Shown: positions 1 through 10,942, counted from the stretch's first letter. The stretch is DNA of 64,000 nucleotides from Gerris lacustris (GCA_951217055.1 OX578286.1:29146720-29210719); one strand, 5' to 3'. Made by a program: numbers and translations. Notes: generated by a model not told the origin, from the sequence alone.

Positions 1-343
1 TATTAATCGCGGAAGCCAACGCTGTAAGATAATAATATACAGAAAAACCTTGTTTCTTAAAAATGGATCTTAAAAAACGTAGTTCATATAAATAAAAAAT
101 CAAGTGAGAACTAGTCAGTCAAAGAATAAGAGACTAAATGGCTAATACTCGCTACCTTCCATGTACTTGCTATCACACTTGAACCATTTTCTAATTCTGA
201 AATAATGAAATCGTTAACAAATGCAAAGAGAGCAATGCATAAAATCAACAGTTTCTAGAACTAAAGTTTCACTTCTAATGCGTGAGTCTCACATTTTTTT
301 ATTTATTTATTATTATTATTATTGTTATTTTTTTTTTTTTTTT
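1..343. other. AT-rich stretch, no gene seen
   Basis: Low-complexity AT-rich DNA ending in a T-rich run (about 299-343) that directly precedes repeat G. No open frame with recognisable protein similarity is present on either strand. Confidence 0.6.
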
Positions 344-1100
344 GAGCGAAGTTCCTTATGGCACGTTACAGCGTCTGGAGACCGGGAGTGAATCCGAAAA
401 AACGACCGTCACAAAACCGACCGTAACGAAATCTACCGATGACGATAACTTGAGTAAATGATGACCGATTTAGTTAAAATTAGGTACAATATGTTCATTT
501 TACCAATGCTCACGACGAGTTTGTTATCCGCCCCACCGTTCCCCCAACACGTTCAAAGGTAAAATTGGAATTTAGAACGGAAAAAAATTCTAACTTCATC
601 TATTTAATGATTTAAACAATTTTTTTTTAATAAAACCAACACCGACACCGCTATGAAGTGTTAAAGATCGCTAAATTTATTTTAAAGCGGACCTAAACGT
701 TTAATATAGAGAAAGCAATGTTTTTACCGACATCTTATTATGTTCAAAAGTAACGATTTTAAAAAAAAAACTTTATACATATTGTCTGAAGTACAATTGA
801 AAAAGGCATGAAAAATTTCAACCAGATACAAGCAGAAGTTTTTGTATAGTGAAGTGATACATTTTATTATATTTTAAATGGGGTAGCCAGGATGCAAGTG
901 GGTTAGGGACTCTACTACAACCATCCTCTTAAACTATCAACTCATCATGATTAACTTTTTTCTCAATATTCAATACCCTCGCTTCAATGATAAAAAAAAT
1001 ACTTTTAATTTTCCCTTTTCTAACTCCGCCATGTATAAGTAGTTAGCATCGTAAAGCGAAAGGAACTTCGTTCCTAACGGGTGCGCTACGACACCACACG
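344..1100 (+). repeat. Interspersed repeat family G, copy 1
   Basis: Matches 31832-32822 in the same orientation and 12640-13412 in the opposite one. The left end carries GCGAAGTTCC, a decayed form of the hairpin GGAACGAAGTTCC. The right end carries GGAACTTCGTTCC, so both ends can fold. The interior has the module also found in family F, recognisable by GACGATAACTTGAGTAAA, by TGTTCATTTTACCAATGC and by ACCGACACCGCTATGAAGTG. No coding capacity is visible. The superfamily cannot be fixed from the window; terminal hairpins without an obvious target duplication would suit a Helentron-like (HINE) element, which is an inference. Confidence 0.7.
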
Positions 1101-1402
1101 TATAATATTTTTATTTTTATTTTTATTTTTACTGGTCTTATATTACTTTGCTTTGTAAGTTTCATCGCACGTTTCCGTTACCCCTATTTTGAACCACTTC
1201 CCGTCTTTCAATCTTCCCAAAATTTTGCACATGGAAACAATTAAGGTAAAAGAATACAGAAGAAAAAGAAAGAAAAAAGAAGTTGTAAATAAGACCAGTT
1301 TTCAAAAATGGTATTTTTATTTTTATTTTTTATTTTTTTAAAATGTTATCATGTATATAGACGAATGCGTTGAATAAATGGTTACTATAAATATTATTTT
1401 AC
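1101..1402. other. AT-rich spacer with TTTTTA microsatellites
   Basis: Contains two short TTTTTA-type tracts (about 1108-1131 and 1315-1340) and otherwise unremarkable AT-rich DNA. No gene is seen. Confidence 0.5.
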
Positions 1403-1447
1403 GATTTTGGTAGTATTCATACTACGGAACGATTAAATTTTAATTTA

Positions 1448-1617
1448 AATCAAATTATAATTATTATTAACTACGGGAAACAGACAGAGAAAAATAGACT
1501 CCAGCGCGGGGATTTGAACCACCGGCCTCTATATAGAGGCCGGTGGTTCAAATCCCCGCGCTGGAGTCTATTTTTCTCTGTCTGTTTCCCGTAGTTAATA
1601 ATAATTATAATTTGATT
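1448..1617. repeat. 170-bp perfect palindrome with B-box-like motifs (copy A)
   Basis: The two 85-bp arms appear perfectly complementary around a TATATA centre near 1532. Each arm carries GGTTCAAATCC in the orientation pointing away from the centre. This fits the RNA polymerase III B-box consensus GWTCRANNC and is followed by CCGCGCTGGAGT and a stretch ending TCTGTTTCCCGTAG. On the left the repeat continues outward to about 1403 (TTTTGGTAGTATTCATAC), matching the flanks of copies B and C. No A box or full tRNA fold is visible, so this is not a tRNA gene. It is either a foldback element or a tail-to-tail pair of tRNA-related elements. Confidence 0.85.
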
Positions 1618-1640
1618 AATATAAATATTATTTATTAAGT

Positions 1641-2285
1641 TTATCTGAGTGACAATACCGTTTCTAAATTATTAATTTAGTAGTTGTTAACTTGAGTTCT
1701 TAAAATCTCATTTCTGTAAATCATAATCATATAATATTTATATTTACAGCAATATTGTGGTAATGTCATATGAAAAGGGCAAAAAAACACAACTAACTTT
1801 GTAAGACATTTACTTGGGGATTTTGAAGTAGTAAAGCTGCTAACTTCTCATGCTAGGTTATAATAAAACTTAGAATCACAACTTTTATACAAAGCTCTAA
1901 ATCTTGTAGAACAAGCGGGGAAAACTTTCCTTCGCTTTTCTTCACGCAACTCACACTTAACTTGAGAGATATTTCCACGACAGAAGAAAAGAACCATCTA
2001 TACATCACTTAACCACTAAATATAACTTTACTGCATCGTCTTAAAAAACTACTTATAAAATGTGGCTAGAGGCTATTTTTAGGAGGTGATATAAGAAATA
2101 AAAAGTTTCCTAAAGTTTTAGTTTGAAAAGTTTTATTGCATAAAAGTTTTTTTTGGGGGGAGTGGGGAGTTTCTAAGTATCATTAGAGGTGAGACAAAAC
2201 GCAAAAAGCAACAATATTATGGTTATTTTTGGAAGAGATATTAACCCATACGGCTGAATAAAAATAAATAAATAAATGTAAAAAC
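1641..2285. other. AT-rich stretch, no gene seen
   Basis: No recognisable coding sequence, RNA gene or repeat shared with the rest of the window. A G-run occurs at about 2155-2166. Confidence 0.45.
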
Positions 2286-2510
2286 ATTCTGTCAATCAGT
2301 GTGGCACATAGCTACCTCACGTATATCATTGGACGAATGGTCACATATAAAATAAAGTATAAGTATATAGATTTCAAAATACAAATGATACAAAAATAGT
2401 ATGTTCTTAAATAGTTTTTTTACTTCAGAACGATCACTTCCGTTACCTTAGTGTGGCATATAGCTTCCGTTACCTTAGTGTGGCACATAGCTTCGTTGAG
2501 CCCTATCACG
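2286..2510 (-). repeat. Fragments of repeat E ends
   Basis: GTGTGGCACATAGC-type motifs at about 2300, 2450 and 2480, with CTTCCGTTACCTTAG twice, are pieces of the two ends of family E. The motif is locally duplicated (2433-2490). The fragments are short and degenerate. Confidence 0.5.
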
Positions 2511-2555
2511 TACTTTATTGATTTTATGATTTTACTAGATTTTGTCTCCCGTCTT

Positions 2556-3118
2556 TTAGGGTCCATAGGCAAAACTAAGGACCCTTACATTTTTCCTGCG
2601 TGTGTGTGTCCATCCGTCCATTTGTCGCCTGCTCTCAAGGCTACACTTTTTGTCCAATCACTTTGAAATTTGGCATAATATGTGTATAGTACCTACCCAC
2701 ACATTTTAAAAATGTAGAGACTTAAATCAATTTTTTTTCATCAAAAAGCGAGTTTGAAGTGGGTGTGAAAAGTGTCCTCTCTATCACGCTTAAGCAAAAA
2801 TGTAAAAAATCTGGGAAAATTCCTGAACATTCTTCCACCAAAGGTAAAGACACCACTTTTTTTAAATTTTGATTTTTTTTTTTTATAATTATGCTCTTTT
2901 CGATGTATTTATATGTTTATAGACCGGTTCAGTGTCAAAAAATACTTTATCAGAAGTTTGTTTATGTGTTTTGAGAATATCAGACTCATAGGATAGTTCA
3001 AAGTAGACTTTTTAGCATGTTAAAAATAATAAAAAGCACCATCAATAGGTACTACTTAACAATACAGTCTTGCCTACGGACCCCTCGCTGTGTGCTGACT
3101 ATAGCACACACTTGACCT
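2556..3118 (-). repeat. Repeat family H, reverse copy
   Basis: Begins with TAGGGTCCATAGGCAAAAC and runs through the GTCCATCCGTCC microsatellite and CAATCACTTTGAAATTTGG core. It ends at a variant of the hairpin GTGTGCTAGTCAGCACAC followed by TTGACCTG. It is the reverse complement of the array at 22715-24115. Inverted AGGGTYCGTAGGC-like motifs lie near both ends. Confidence 0.7.
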
Positions 3119-3473
3119 GTTTATTTAAATTGTCAAAATTGTTTTAATTGTTTACACGAATTAAATTAAAGTATCAATAGAGCAAAAGTTAAAGAGCGAC
3201 GATCTTTGAAATTAATCTAATACTATCTGCGGGCTATTTTCGACAAACCCATCGAAATTTTATAAAAATTAGAGGCGTACTTTTGAAGATAATAGGCACA
3301 GAAGATTTAAACTTAAATGGGACAAAGAATAGGCTAATTATGGCCTACTATCCAAATTTCATTAAAATCGGACAAATAGTTTCCCAAATGGTTTCATACA
3401 TCAGGAAACCTCCTTAGTTCCGTATCAGTCTGACGGCCAATCAATCTATCAGTCACTCAATTTTTTCGAACCA
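3119..3473. repeat. Two repeat E fragments, head to head
   Basis: The part to about 3405 reads as family E reversed (AATTAAAGTATCAAT, then a core resembling CCAAATTTCATTAAAATCGG). From about 3405 it reads as family E forward (CATCAGGAAAC, then CGAACCAATATATCTTAA). The forward part continues at 4348 beyond the RTE insertion. Confidence 0.6.
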
Positions 3474-3556
3474 ATATATCTTAATAACTACACGTCAGAT
3501 TTTAATAAAATTTAGATGGTGGGTCATACAATTAGCCTATTGTTAGTCCCATATAA
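3474..3556 (+). repeat. 83-bp target-site duplication, left copy
   Basis: Identical over 83 bases to 4265-4347. It begins ATATATCTTAATAAC and ends TTAGTCCCATATAA. The sequence is part of a family E copy, so the uninterrupted E order shows that the duplication came with the RTE insertion. Confidence 0.9.
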
Positions 3557-4046
3557 TAGGTATAGAAAACTTTTCCGGTCCAATGTGGAGTTAAGGGAAA
3601 AAAAGAAATTATGGAATAGTGTTGTACGGCCTGTGTTGGTATATGGATGTGAGACGTGGTGCATGACAAAGAAAAGCATCGACAGACTCAGAGTGACAGT
3701 AAGAAACATGGAAAGAAGTATGCTCAAAATTGGAAGGAAAGAGAGGAAAACAAACAAATGGATAAGAGAAAAGACAGGATTGGATGACATTGGCAAGGTG
3801 ATAAGTGAGAAGAAATGGAAATGGGCTGGACACCTGATGAGAACAGAAGATGGAAGATGGTCAAAGGCAGTTATAGAATGGACACCACTGGAGCACAAGA
3901 GAAAAAGAGGCAGGCCAAGGATGAGATGGGATGAAGAAATGAAGCTTTGTTGTGGAGGAGCCACCTGGCCAAGAGTTGCAAGAGAGCGGGCAGAGTGGAG
4001 AAGAATGGCACAAGTTTATAGGGATGTTTGGCTTCACCAGCAATAA
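3557..4046 (+). pseudogene. RTE reverse transcriptase C-terminal fragment
   Basis: About 162 codons open to a TAA at 4044-4046; an apparent ATG further left belongs to the duplicated target, not to the element. The protein shows the RTE C-terminal signature: RPVLVYGCETW, then MERSMLKIGRKER, KKWKWAGHLMR, DGRWSKAVIEW, and the basic RGRPRMRWDEE, followed by WPRVARERAEWR. This is the thumb and C-terminal region downstream of the palm, which is absent. It lacks its own start codon and cannot make an active enzyme. Confidence 0.9.
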
Positions 4047-4264
4047 TTTAAATAAACTTAAAATTTATAGTAGCAAAATTTACAATAAATAAATAAAAAT
4101 TATGTTTAATAATTGTTATGATGTCCAGATTGGATAAGAGCTGAACTCATAAGTCTCTACAGACTACCACAGCTACGGCTGATTTAAATGTTCATTTATT
4201 TAGAAGTATTCATGTAAAGATTGTAAAGGACATTTAATAAATGGTTATTATTATTATTATTATT
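3557..4264 (+). mobile_element. 5'-truncated RTE-clade LINE
   Basis: A 708-bp insertion holding the C-terminal part of an RTE-type reverse transcriptase, a 3' untranslated region of about 200 bp and a (TTA)n tail at about 4245-4264. It lies inside a family E repeat and is flanked by perfect 83-bp direct repeats. Long and variable target duplications are known for RTE elements. The polymerase domain with its catalytic motif is missing, so the copy is dead on arrival. The uninterrupted frame and the identical duplications indicate a fairly recent insertion. Confidence 0.9.
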
Positions 4265-4347
4265 ATATATCTTAATAACTACACGTCAGATTTTAATAAA
4301 ATTTAGATGGTGGGTCATACAATTAGCCTATTGTTAGTCCCATATAA
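4265..4347 (+). repeat. 83-bp target-site duplication, right copy
   Basis: Identical to 3474-3556. After it the family E sequence resumes with GTTTCAACCTTCTGCGC. Confidence 0.9.
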
Positions 4348-4397
4348 GTTTCAACCTTCTGCGCTCATTTGTTTCTCTTCTACGTACGCACAAACAT

Positions 4398-4659
4398 GCA
4401 TATATTATTACGTTTTTATTAGCTTGCTTTCTTGTTTGTTTGTTTGTTCAGTACAAATCTTGCTATCGTTTTTTAACTAACTTCCCGAGTAGCTAGACAT
4501 TTGAAGCTTTTAGAATAGCTTAGAACAGATTACAATGCATTATTTTAATACTTTTAGCAATCTTTCAGCAGAATTTAATTCGTTTTCACCAAATTTTGCC
4601 GTATAGAAAGTTAGTTCGGAAAAAATCCGCAAGTTATTTTATTTGTTTTGACATATCCC
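4398..4659 (+). repeat. Repeat family L, copy 1, left part
   Basis: Matches 35985-36260 and the reverse of 56140-56425: TTTTTATTAGCTTGCTTTC, a (TTTG)n run, TAACTTCCCGAGTAGCTAG, and TCTTTCAGCAGAATTTAATT. The copy is split by the hAT element at 4668-5284 and resumes at 5285. No coding function was seen. Confidence 0.75.
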
Positions 4660-4667
4660 ATATTTAC

Positions 4668-5284
4668 TAGCGTTGGGACAACCGACTAGAAAAAACAACC
4701 GAATGAATAAGTCGATTCGGGAAAAAACAGTCGATTGAATTCAATCGACTGAAAACAGTCTCATAGCGGGTATAGGATATATGAATAAAGATATAAACCG
4801 AGACTGAACTCGCAAGTCGAATTTTTCAATCGAATGGTTTTTTTTATATAGGAGAAGTACGGTGGAGGCAGTAAAGGCCTCAGAGCTGAGGGGGGTGAGA
4901 GTGAGAAGGCGCTTGACACTCGTTATCTCGTCCCAAACTACAGCCTGCTACGACATCGTTTTCATTCGAATGAAAAAATATAGACTGAGACTGAATCCAG
5001 TCGACTTTTTCATTCGAATGTTTCATTCGGATGTTTTTTGGTTTTAGGTAGGGGAAAGGAACGACGGTGAAGGGCTCAGAGCGGAGGAGGGGTGAGAAGG
5101 CGCATGACACTCGTTATCTCGTTATACACACGTCCACATATACACGTCCGAATTACAACTAATACAACTTCAAACTATAGACTGATATCATTCGAATGAA
5201 AACTAGATATCCACAACCGAATGAATGAATATTTTAAAACAACCGTTTAGTCGACTTTTTTCAATCGATTGGTTCCCAACGCTA
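4668..5284. mobile_element. Non-autonomous hAT-type element, 617 bp
   Basis: Termini TAGCGTTGGGA on the left and TCCCAACGCTA on the right are perfect inverted repeats. They are flanked by the 8-bp direct repeat ATATTTAC (4660-4667 and 5285-5292), the duplication length typical of hAT transposons. Inserting into family L, it splits a sequence that is continuous in two other L copies. Subterminal parts carry many short motifs (GTCGATT, CATTCGAATGA), and an internal block near 4885 recurs near 5075. No transposase frame is present; the short open frames inside are not recognisable. Confidence 0.85.
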
Positions 5285-5482
5285 ATATTTACAATCTTCA
5301 TTTTGACGTGTTTCAAATTTATGATTTATGACAGAAAATTTAAAAACATTGTATATAAAATGTTATTTTTATCTTGTAATTTAGGATTTCCGTCTTGGAA
5401 TTTTTAAAATCGGAGACATAAAAAATTTTCGTTCTTCAAAACTCTCACATAGTTACCGTTACCTTAGATAAGCTCGGAAGCA
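5285..5482. repeat. Repeat L right part followed by a repeat E end
   Basis: 5285-5385 continues family L after the hAT insertion (CTTCATTTTGACGTGTTTC). 5386-5482 is a reversed family E end with TTCCGTCTTGGAATTTTT and a degenerate CGTTACCTTAG plus GCTCGGAAGCAAAA. Confidence 0.6.
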
Positions 5483-6423
5483 AAAAGTAAGATGAGAACA
5501 TTAAAATAATGCTGTAAAAAAAAAAAAAATAATGTGACATCACTAGGAATTGAAATATGGTTATTTGGACAGAAAGACCCAAAATTAAAAGCCTTAAAGA
5601 ACAAGAACAAGAAATATAAAAAAGAGTGATATTAAATTTCAACAAGGGGTTTTTCTTTATTATTATTTTTATGTTTTGAAAACAGTCGAGAGTATTTTAT
5701 TTCATAAGACATTCTAAAAGGGATTATTTTTACGAGATAAAGAAGGAGGGGGATTTTCCTTTTGTTTTTCCTTTACGCGAGAAGCTCGGAGGAAAAGCGA
5801 TTATATCTTGAGACAGTAGAGAAGTACAAAAAGGAAGACAATTTAAAATGATATGTTTAATTGTGTGCCGAGAGGTTTCTCTTACAATAGCAAGACAACA
5901 TCTTTATGGTTTTTTCATAAACATTATAAGAACCTGGACGATCATGACAGTTATAATGCAATAAAAAGGAATGTTTATCTTAAGTTTTACTGCAGCTAAT
6001 TAAATATGTAATATTTTTAAATTTTATTTTAATAAAAAAGTTTGAAATTAAAAACGAACCATGCCGGGGTTTTTAACATTAAGAATATGTTTAAAGAAAA
6101 ATATTATGCTTTTTAGGGTTTCATTTGTAAAACCAAAAAAAAATAAAACCTTATAGTTTCGCTCCTACACCTGTCTGTTTGTTTGTCACTCTGTACGGTT
6201 CCAATAACTTTTGAATTAAAAGATATGAAAACATGAAACTTTCCAGTATTAAACATCGTTTTGACGCTCACACAGGAAAAATATAGGAAACTCAAAATTA
6301 TCAGCTGTTCAAATCCAAAATTACGTATAATTAACGTTACAGGAAAAAAAAATTGAGTGGGGTTATCAAATGAAAGGTATTGAAGAGTAGATTACATAAA
6401 TATATAACACATAATTAATTAAT
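5483..6423. other. AT-rich stretch with a weak repeat core
   Basis: No gene seen. Around 6160-6280 there is a CTGTCTGTTTGTTTGTC stretch and a decayed core like those of the other families. At 6363-6410 lies the dispersed motif TATCAAATGAAAGGTATTG. Confidence 0.4.
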
Positions 6424-6606
6424 TTAAATAAAATTATAATTATTATTTACTACGGGAAACAGACAGTGAAAAATACACTCCAGCGCCGGGATTTGAACCA
6501 CAGGTCTCCTATATATACAGGAGACCCGTGGTTCAAATCCCGGCGCTGGAGTGTATTTTTCACTGTCCGTTTCCCGTAGTAAATAATAATTATAATTTGA
6601 TTTAAA
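6424..6606. repeat. Near-perfect palindrome with B-box-like motifs (copy B)
   Basis: Same family as 1448-1617 and 15675-15852. Each arm has GGTTCAAATCC followed by CGGCGCTGGAG. The arms differ at a few positions (for example CAGGTCTCC against CGGGTCTCC). The right flank continues to about 6640 with CCGTAGTATGAAAACTACC, the mirror image of the left flank of copies A and C. A half-arm fragment of the same repeat recurs at about 6832-6915. Confidence 0.8.
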
Positions 6607-6639
6607 TTAAAATTTAAACTTTCCGTAGTATGAAAACTA

Positions 6640-7499
6640 CCAAAAACTTATAAATTGAATTTCGAATTGATTGTACAAGGTACAGGTACTAAATGAGTAC
6701 TTTATAATTATAAGCGTTAATTCTCGGTTTAGTTCTAATGACATAAATATTGACTGTCTAAATGTATATAAATATTGAAAGCTTGGATTCGGGACTAGTT
6801 ATCGATTACGGCAGTGAAAAATAGTAGTAGACCCGTAGTAAATAATAATTATAATTTGATTTAAATTAAAATTTAAACTTTCCGTAATATGAAAACTACC
6901 AAAAACTTAAAAATTATTTAATTTTTCAAGCCATTGTGTCAAAAAACATATAATATTTTGCTTGTATACCTAAAATCATATTTCTGCTGTTACTAAAAAT
7001 ATTAAAAAAAAAAAAAAAATGCAAAATGTGCAGTCTGCTGGGCCATAGAAAAAAAAGTCCAGTCATGCACCATGACTTAATGAGCGAATTTTCAAAGAAA
7101 TCTGCGTATTATTGGCTTATGATAATATAGGAAAATTTTTGTTTAGAATTTTGATAGGTGAAAAAAAAAAATTGGTAAACAGGACACAGGGGTACAGGGT
7201 ACAAAAGTAAAATGGTATAAACCCTTCAAGGTGCATGTCGTTGGAATGCTCTTTAAGAGTGCAGTAATTGTTGTTATGTACACTTTTGTCATATTTTCAT
7301 ATAAGAGGGAGGTAAAATGAAAAAATCATGTTTTTATGCTATTTTTGACCCTAACTAAATGTTTAAAATTTGACCTCTAAATGTACTCTAAAAATTCTGG
7401 CCAACGCACTCATCCTTTCTTCTGATATTATTGACACTTTATAATTTGTTTGAAATTTTTAAGTGCATCCTAAGGGGAGATATTGTCTGCAGTGACACA
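6640..7499. other. AT-rich stretch; palindrome fragment, no gene
   Basis: 6832-6915 repeats the outer arm and flank of palindrome B (CCCGTAGTAAATAATAATT). The rest holds short A runs and no recognisable coding sequence. Confidence 0.45.
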
Positions 7500-7745
<246 letters not shown>

Positions 7746-8680
7746 TAAGAAAAGTGTTAAACTTTAGGAATCGATTCAGAATGGTCTCAAACGGATTTCC
7801 ATGGAGAAAATTATCAAAAATTCTGATGCCATTACAAAAGCTTAGTTTTCTTTGAAAATTCACTAATAAGAATAGCAATTTGATTTGATTAACTAGGAAT
7901 CTAAAATGGCGGCTAATTTCTGACGCGGATTTTTTTTTAAATTTTGAGTGAGGTATCAAATAAAAGGTATTGAGGAGTGAATCCATTTTACGTGAGACTT
8001 TGCGCACAACCAATTTATTAGATCCGATGCAACTAAGTCTTATCGCTACCTCTAACCAACGAGGAAGATATACATTTGAAATCATCTCTTAATCTTATAA
8101 TTCACCTATTTTCATGAAAATGCCTGACATTCTGACTGTTATATAATCAATATATATAAAATTAAAGTTTTTTCTGTACATTGGTCAGAATTGAAATTTG
8201 TAACTTGATAACAATAACTCTTTAACAAAGCGCTAGTTGCAGTATAGTCCTAGAGGAAATTTCCGATTGTCTTTAGGTCTTTTATTCAAACTTCAAGTTT
8301 GGCGATTTAGCCCCGAGAATAGAACTAACAATGGGCCAATCATGAAATTTCATTAACATCTAATAAGGGGGTATTATTTCATGCTGGTTCGCAAAATTAG
8401 TTAACAACAGACTGATAGACTCGAAACCAAAACTGTTTACTGATATCTGAAACGGATTTTTGTCAGGTATACAAAATACCTTTCTCAGAATGATCCCAAA
8501 GCTAGGAAGCAAAATTTGCATTAGACCAAATTGATTATAGTTAAGTAATAAAATACCATCCTCATTTACTTATATAATAATTAAGTTAATAAAATATCTG
8601 TTGATTCAATTAAGCTACAAATTGAATAGCTAAAAAACACTTAACTTTTAAATGTGACAAGAGATTAAAAGATTAATATA
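7746..8680. repeat. Degenerate repeats, including a reversed E remnant
   Basis: 7945-7985 contains a copy of the dispersed GGTATCAAATAAAAGGTAT motif. 8330-8520 is a strongly decayed reversed family E copy (GCTGGTTCGCAAAATTAG, then TGTCTGAAACGG-like and CTAGGAAGCAAAA-like stretches). No gene seen. Confidence 0.4.
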
Positions 8681-9266
8681 CAGTAGTCTCGATAATCGTA
8701 GTTGGATGGGATCGGCACTAACTCGGATTACCAATAATAAACTCGGATTATTGGAAATTTAAGAAAACAATTAAATTTGGAATTCTACTTTTTAACTATT
8801 TATTAATAAAATAATATCTACTTACATTAATATTTTATTTTCATTAAGTTTTCAAATCATTGCATCCTAATTTGTTTGTAATCACCCACTGTTACACACC
8901 TTACTCCTGAGAAATAGTTTTCAGTGACAATCCTTTATCTATACGCAACAATGTATCTATTTTCACGGGTAAAGGAATTTTGGTATGTTTTCGTTTACTC
9001 GTTGTAAAAATGTTCCGAGATGTTATCGGTTTAAGATATAAATTAAAACTGAAGAAGAAGAAATAAATGTCTAGGCTCCCATGAATTTGAATGTAAACAC
9101 AGCTGCTGAGATAGGAAAGGAATTCTATGAAATCATACGGATCCATCTCTACTATACTGCCCGGTTTTAATTGTGTTTAATTCAGGGAACCCACTCCATT
9201 CTCCTTCTTTCCATGAACTCTCATTTTACTCGGATTATCGGAGCTCGGATTATCGTGACTCTACTG
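8681..9266 (-). mobile_element. Pogo/Tigger-like element, internally deleted
   Basis: The ends are inverted repeats (CAGTAGTCTCGATAATCG on the left, CGATTATCGTGACTCTACTG on the right), flanked by TA on both sides, as expected for the Tc1/mariner-pogo group. Repeated CTCGGATTAT motifs lie inside both ends. At 586 bp it is far shorter than an autonomous element. It keeps only a piece of transposase N-terminus on the minus strand. Confidence 0.85.
8835..8999 (-). pseudogene. Pogo/Tigger transposase DNA-binding domain remnant
   Basis: Read on the minus strand, the sequence gives SKRKHTKIPLPVKIDTLLRI followed by DKGLSLKTISQE, the CENP-B/Tigger N-terminal helix-turn-helix pattern. A stop codon follows, and the expected continuation reappears in another frame as VTVGDYKQIRMQ. 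The fragment is therefore broken by a frameshift and stops. The second helix-turn-helix and the DDE catalytic domain are missing. Confidence 0.75.
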
Positions 9267-9504
9267 TATTCCTTAACTCTTCTAAACGTCCCACCAGTAC
9301 CATTTCAACTATTATAAAATGTATCAATATGCTACACAAAAAACTTCTGTGTATCAAGTTGAAATTTGACATGCGCCATTTTCAATTGTGCTTTTTGACG
9401 ATGCATATAAAGATGTATTAAAATCGTTACGTAATAACGTAAGATATCGGTAAAAACTTCGTTTTCTTTTTAGGTCCACTTTAACACTTTTAAAGATTTT
9501 TTAA

Positions 9505-10065
9505 TTTCTCATATAAAGAGAAAGTATTGTGATGGCGCGAAAATTCAATTTTGATGGATTTACACGTTTTGAGGTCCCCTGAGTCCAAAAAAGTGGTTTC
9601 TAAAAAATGTCTGTCCGTCGTCTGTCTGTGAACACGCCTTGAGCCTAAACTACTGGGCCGATTTTGACGAAATTTGAATAATCATACCCCGAGGCGAAAT
9701 CGAGAAATTAATTTTAGCTCCAAATTTGGGGGCGCTACCCCCGGAAAACTCTGAAAAAGCGTGAAAAAAAATATTTCTTGAAAACGGTTCCGACGAATTT
9801 TATTTAAAAAATTCTATAATGTAGTCCATTTAAATACGGATCCAACGATATAAGCAGTTTTCCCGGGAAAAATCTAGTTCTGGAGAAAATAGCTTAAAAC
9901 GTGGACGGAGAGATGATCCCGGGTTCGATTCCCCGCCCTGGAGAAGTTATTTTTATGGTAAATTTTCAATAATAATTAAACGTACTTACAAAAACTAATA
10001 AATGGAAAACATTGGCTAAGTAATTATGAACTTGTATATGAGAAAGTTTGTCTGAGTTATCTCGA
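9505..10065 (-). repeat. Repeat family D, copy 1 (reverse)
   Basis: Related copies: 16796-17380 and 42783-43408 in the opposite orientation, and part at 40132-40400. In the forward sense the family begins TCGGTCCGAGACAACTCAGA, soon followed by ACTTTCTCATATA. It ends with a hairpin of ACTTTCTC and GAGAAAGT arms. Inside are a tRNA-like GGTTCGATTCC (here at about 9924-9934) next to CCCGCCCTGGAG, a GGGGGCGCTACCCCC stem, and a core AAATTTGG...GACGAAATTTG with CTGTCCGTCGTCTGTCTG. No protein is encoded. Confidence 0.8.
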
Positions 10066-10074
10066 TTTTTTTTA

Positions 10075-10360
10075 ATTCATAGCGGTGTCGCTGTTGGTTT
10101 TATTAAAAAAATGTTGTTTGAAAAATATGTTGGTCTCATCGAATAAGTGATGATAGAATCTTTTTCCGTCCTGAAATTCTAATTTTACATTTGAACCTCA
10201 CGTTTACGCGAGAACTCTTTGACGAATCACGCTGTCCATCGAACTTAGCCTGAGCATTAGTGAAAGGAACATGTATACCAAATTTTAACTAAATCGTTCA
10301 ACTTTTACTCAAGTTATCGTCGGGCACATAAAGGTTTCACACAGATAGACAGACAAGATG
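10075..10360 (-). repeat. F/G interior module, reverse fragment
   Basis: Reverse copy of the shared F/G interior: CATAGCGGTGTCGCTGTTGG, then CGTTTACGCGAGAAC, and TTACTCAAGTTATCGTC, ending in CACACAGATAGACAGACAAG. Both family-specific ends are absent. Confidence 0.65.
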
Positions 10361-10550
10361 CATATTTTGTAAGAACAAAACAAGTAAGAAGCTCGCTCAC
10401 GCTAGCTTCAATTATTATAGTTATAAGAACATATATGATAAAAATAAGTCCCTTAAGTGCAAAAACAGTTACCAACGATTTTGATTCTAAAATTTAGACC
10501 ATTTAAATCCGAATCTAAACCATATTTAACCATATTAACCATATTTAAAT

Positions 10551-10942
10551 AGCTATGTTTACATGGTGTATTGGAAATGATTTGAATACGGTATCTTTCC
10601 ATATAAACGTACCGTATTTAATCTACTTCGTCCCAAGGTCGATACACCAAAAGTACTGTATTGTATTGAAGTTACATGTAAACACTTTACTGTATTGAGA
10701 TGGTGTTAGGGCATGCGCAGTTTCATTTCTCCCCTGGATAACCTGACACATAGACCGAAAAAACATAACCTTCTTCCACAGCCATCATAATTATCACATC
10801 AAAATCAGCTGTTTTTTAATGACGTCAAAACTATATTCTATTTTTTCCAAATACTAACTCAATACGGTCTTGTAAAAAGACATCAGTTAAAAACAGTAAC
10901 CGTATTGAGATCGTTTTCAGTACACCATATATAAACGTAGCT
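10551..10942. mobile_element. Terminal-inverted-repeat MITE, 392 bp
   Basis: The left end AGCTATGTTTACATGGTGTA mirrors the right end TACACCATATATAAACGTAG plus CT, with further similarity inside (GATTTGAATACGG against CCGTATTGAGATC). A CAATACGGT-type motif recurs internally. No transposase frame was found and no target duplication is certain, so the superfamily is undetermined. Confidence 0.65.

Noticed and set aside
1448..1617. Functional tRNA gene suggested by GGTTCAAATCC
   Set aside because: Only a T-arm-like half is present; there is no acceptor pairing, D arm, anticodon arm or A box at the proper distance.
3524..3964. Minus-strand open frame opposite the RTE fragment
   Set aside because: Shadow of the RTE reading frame; hydrophobic composition is a by-product of the purine-rich coding strand.
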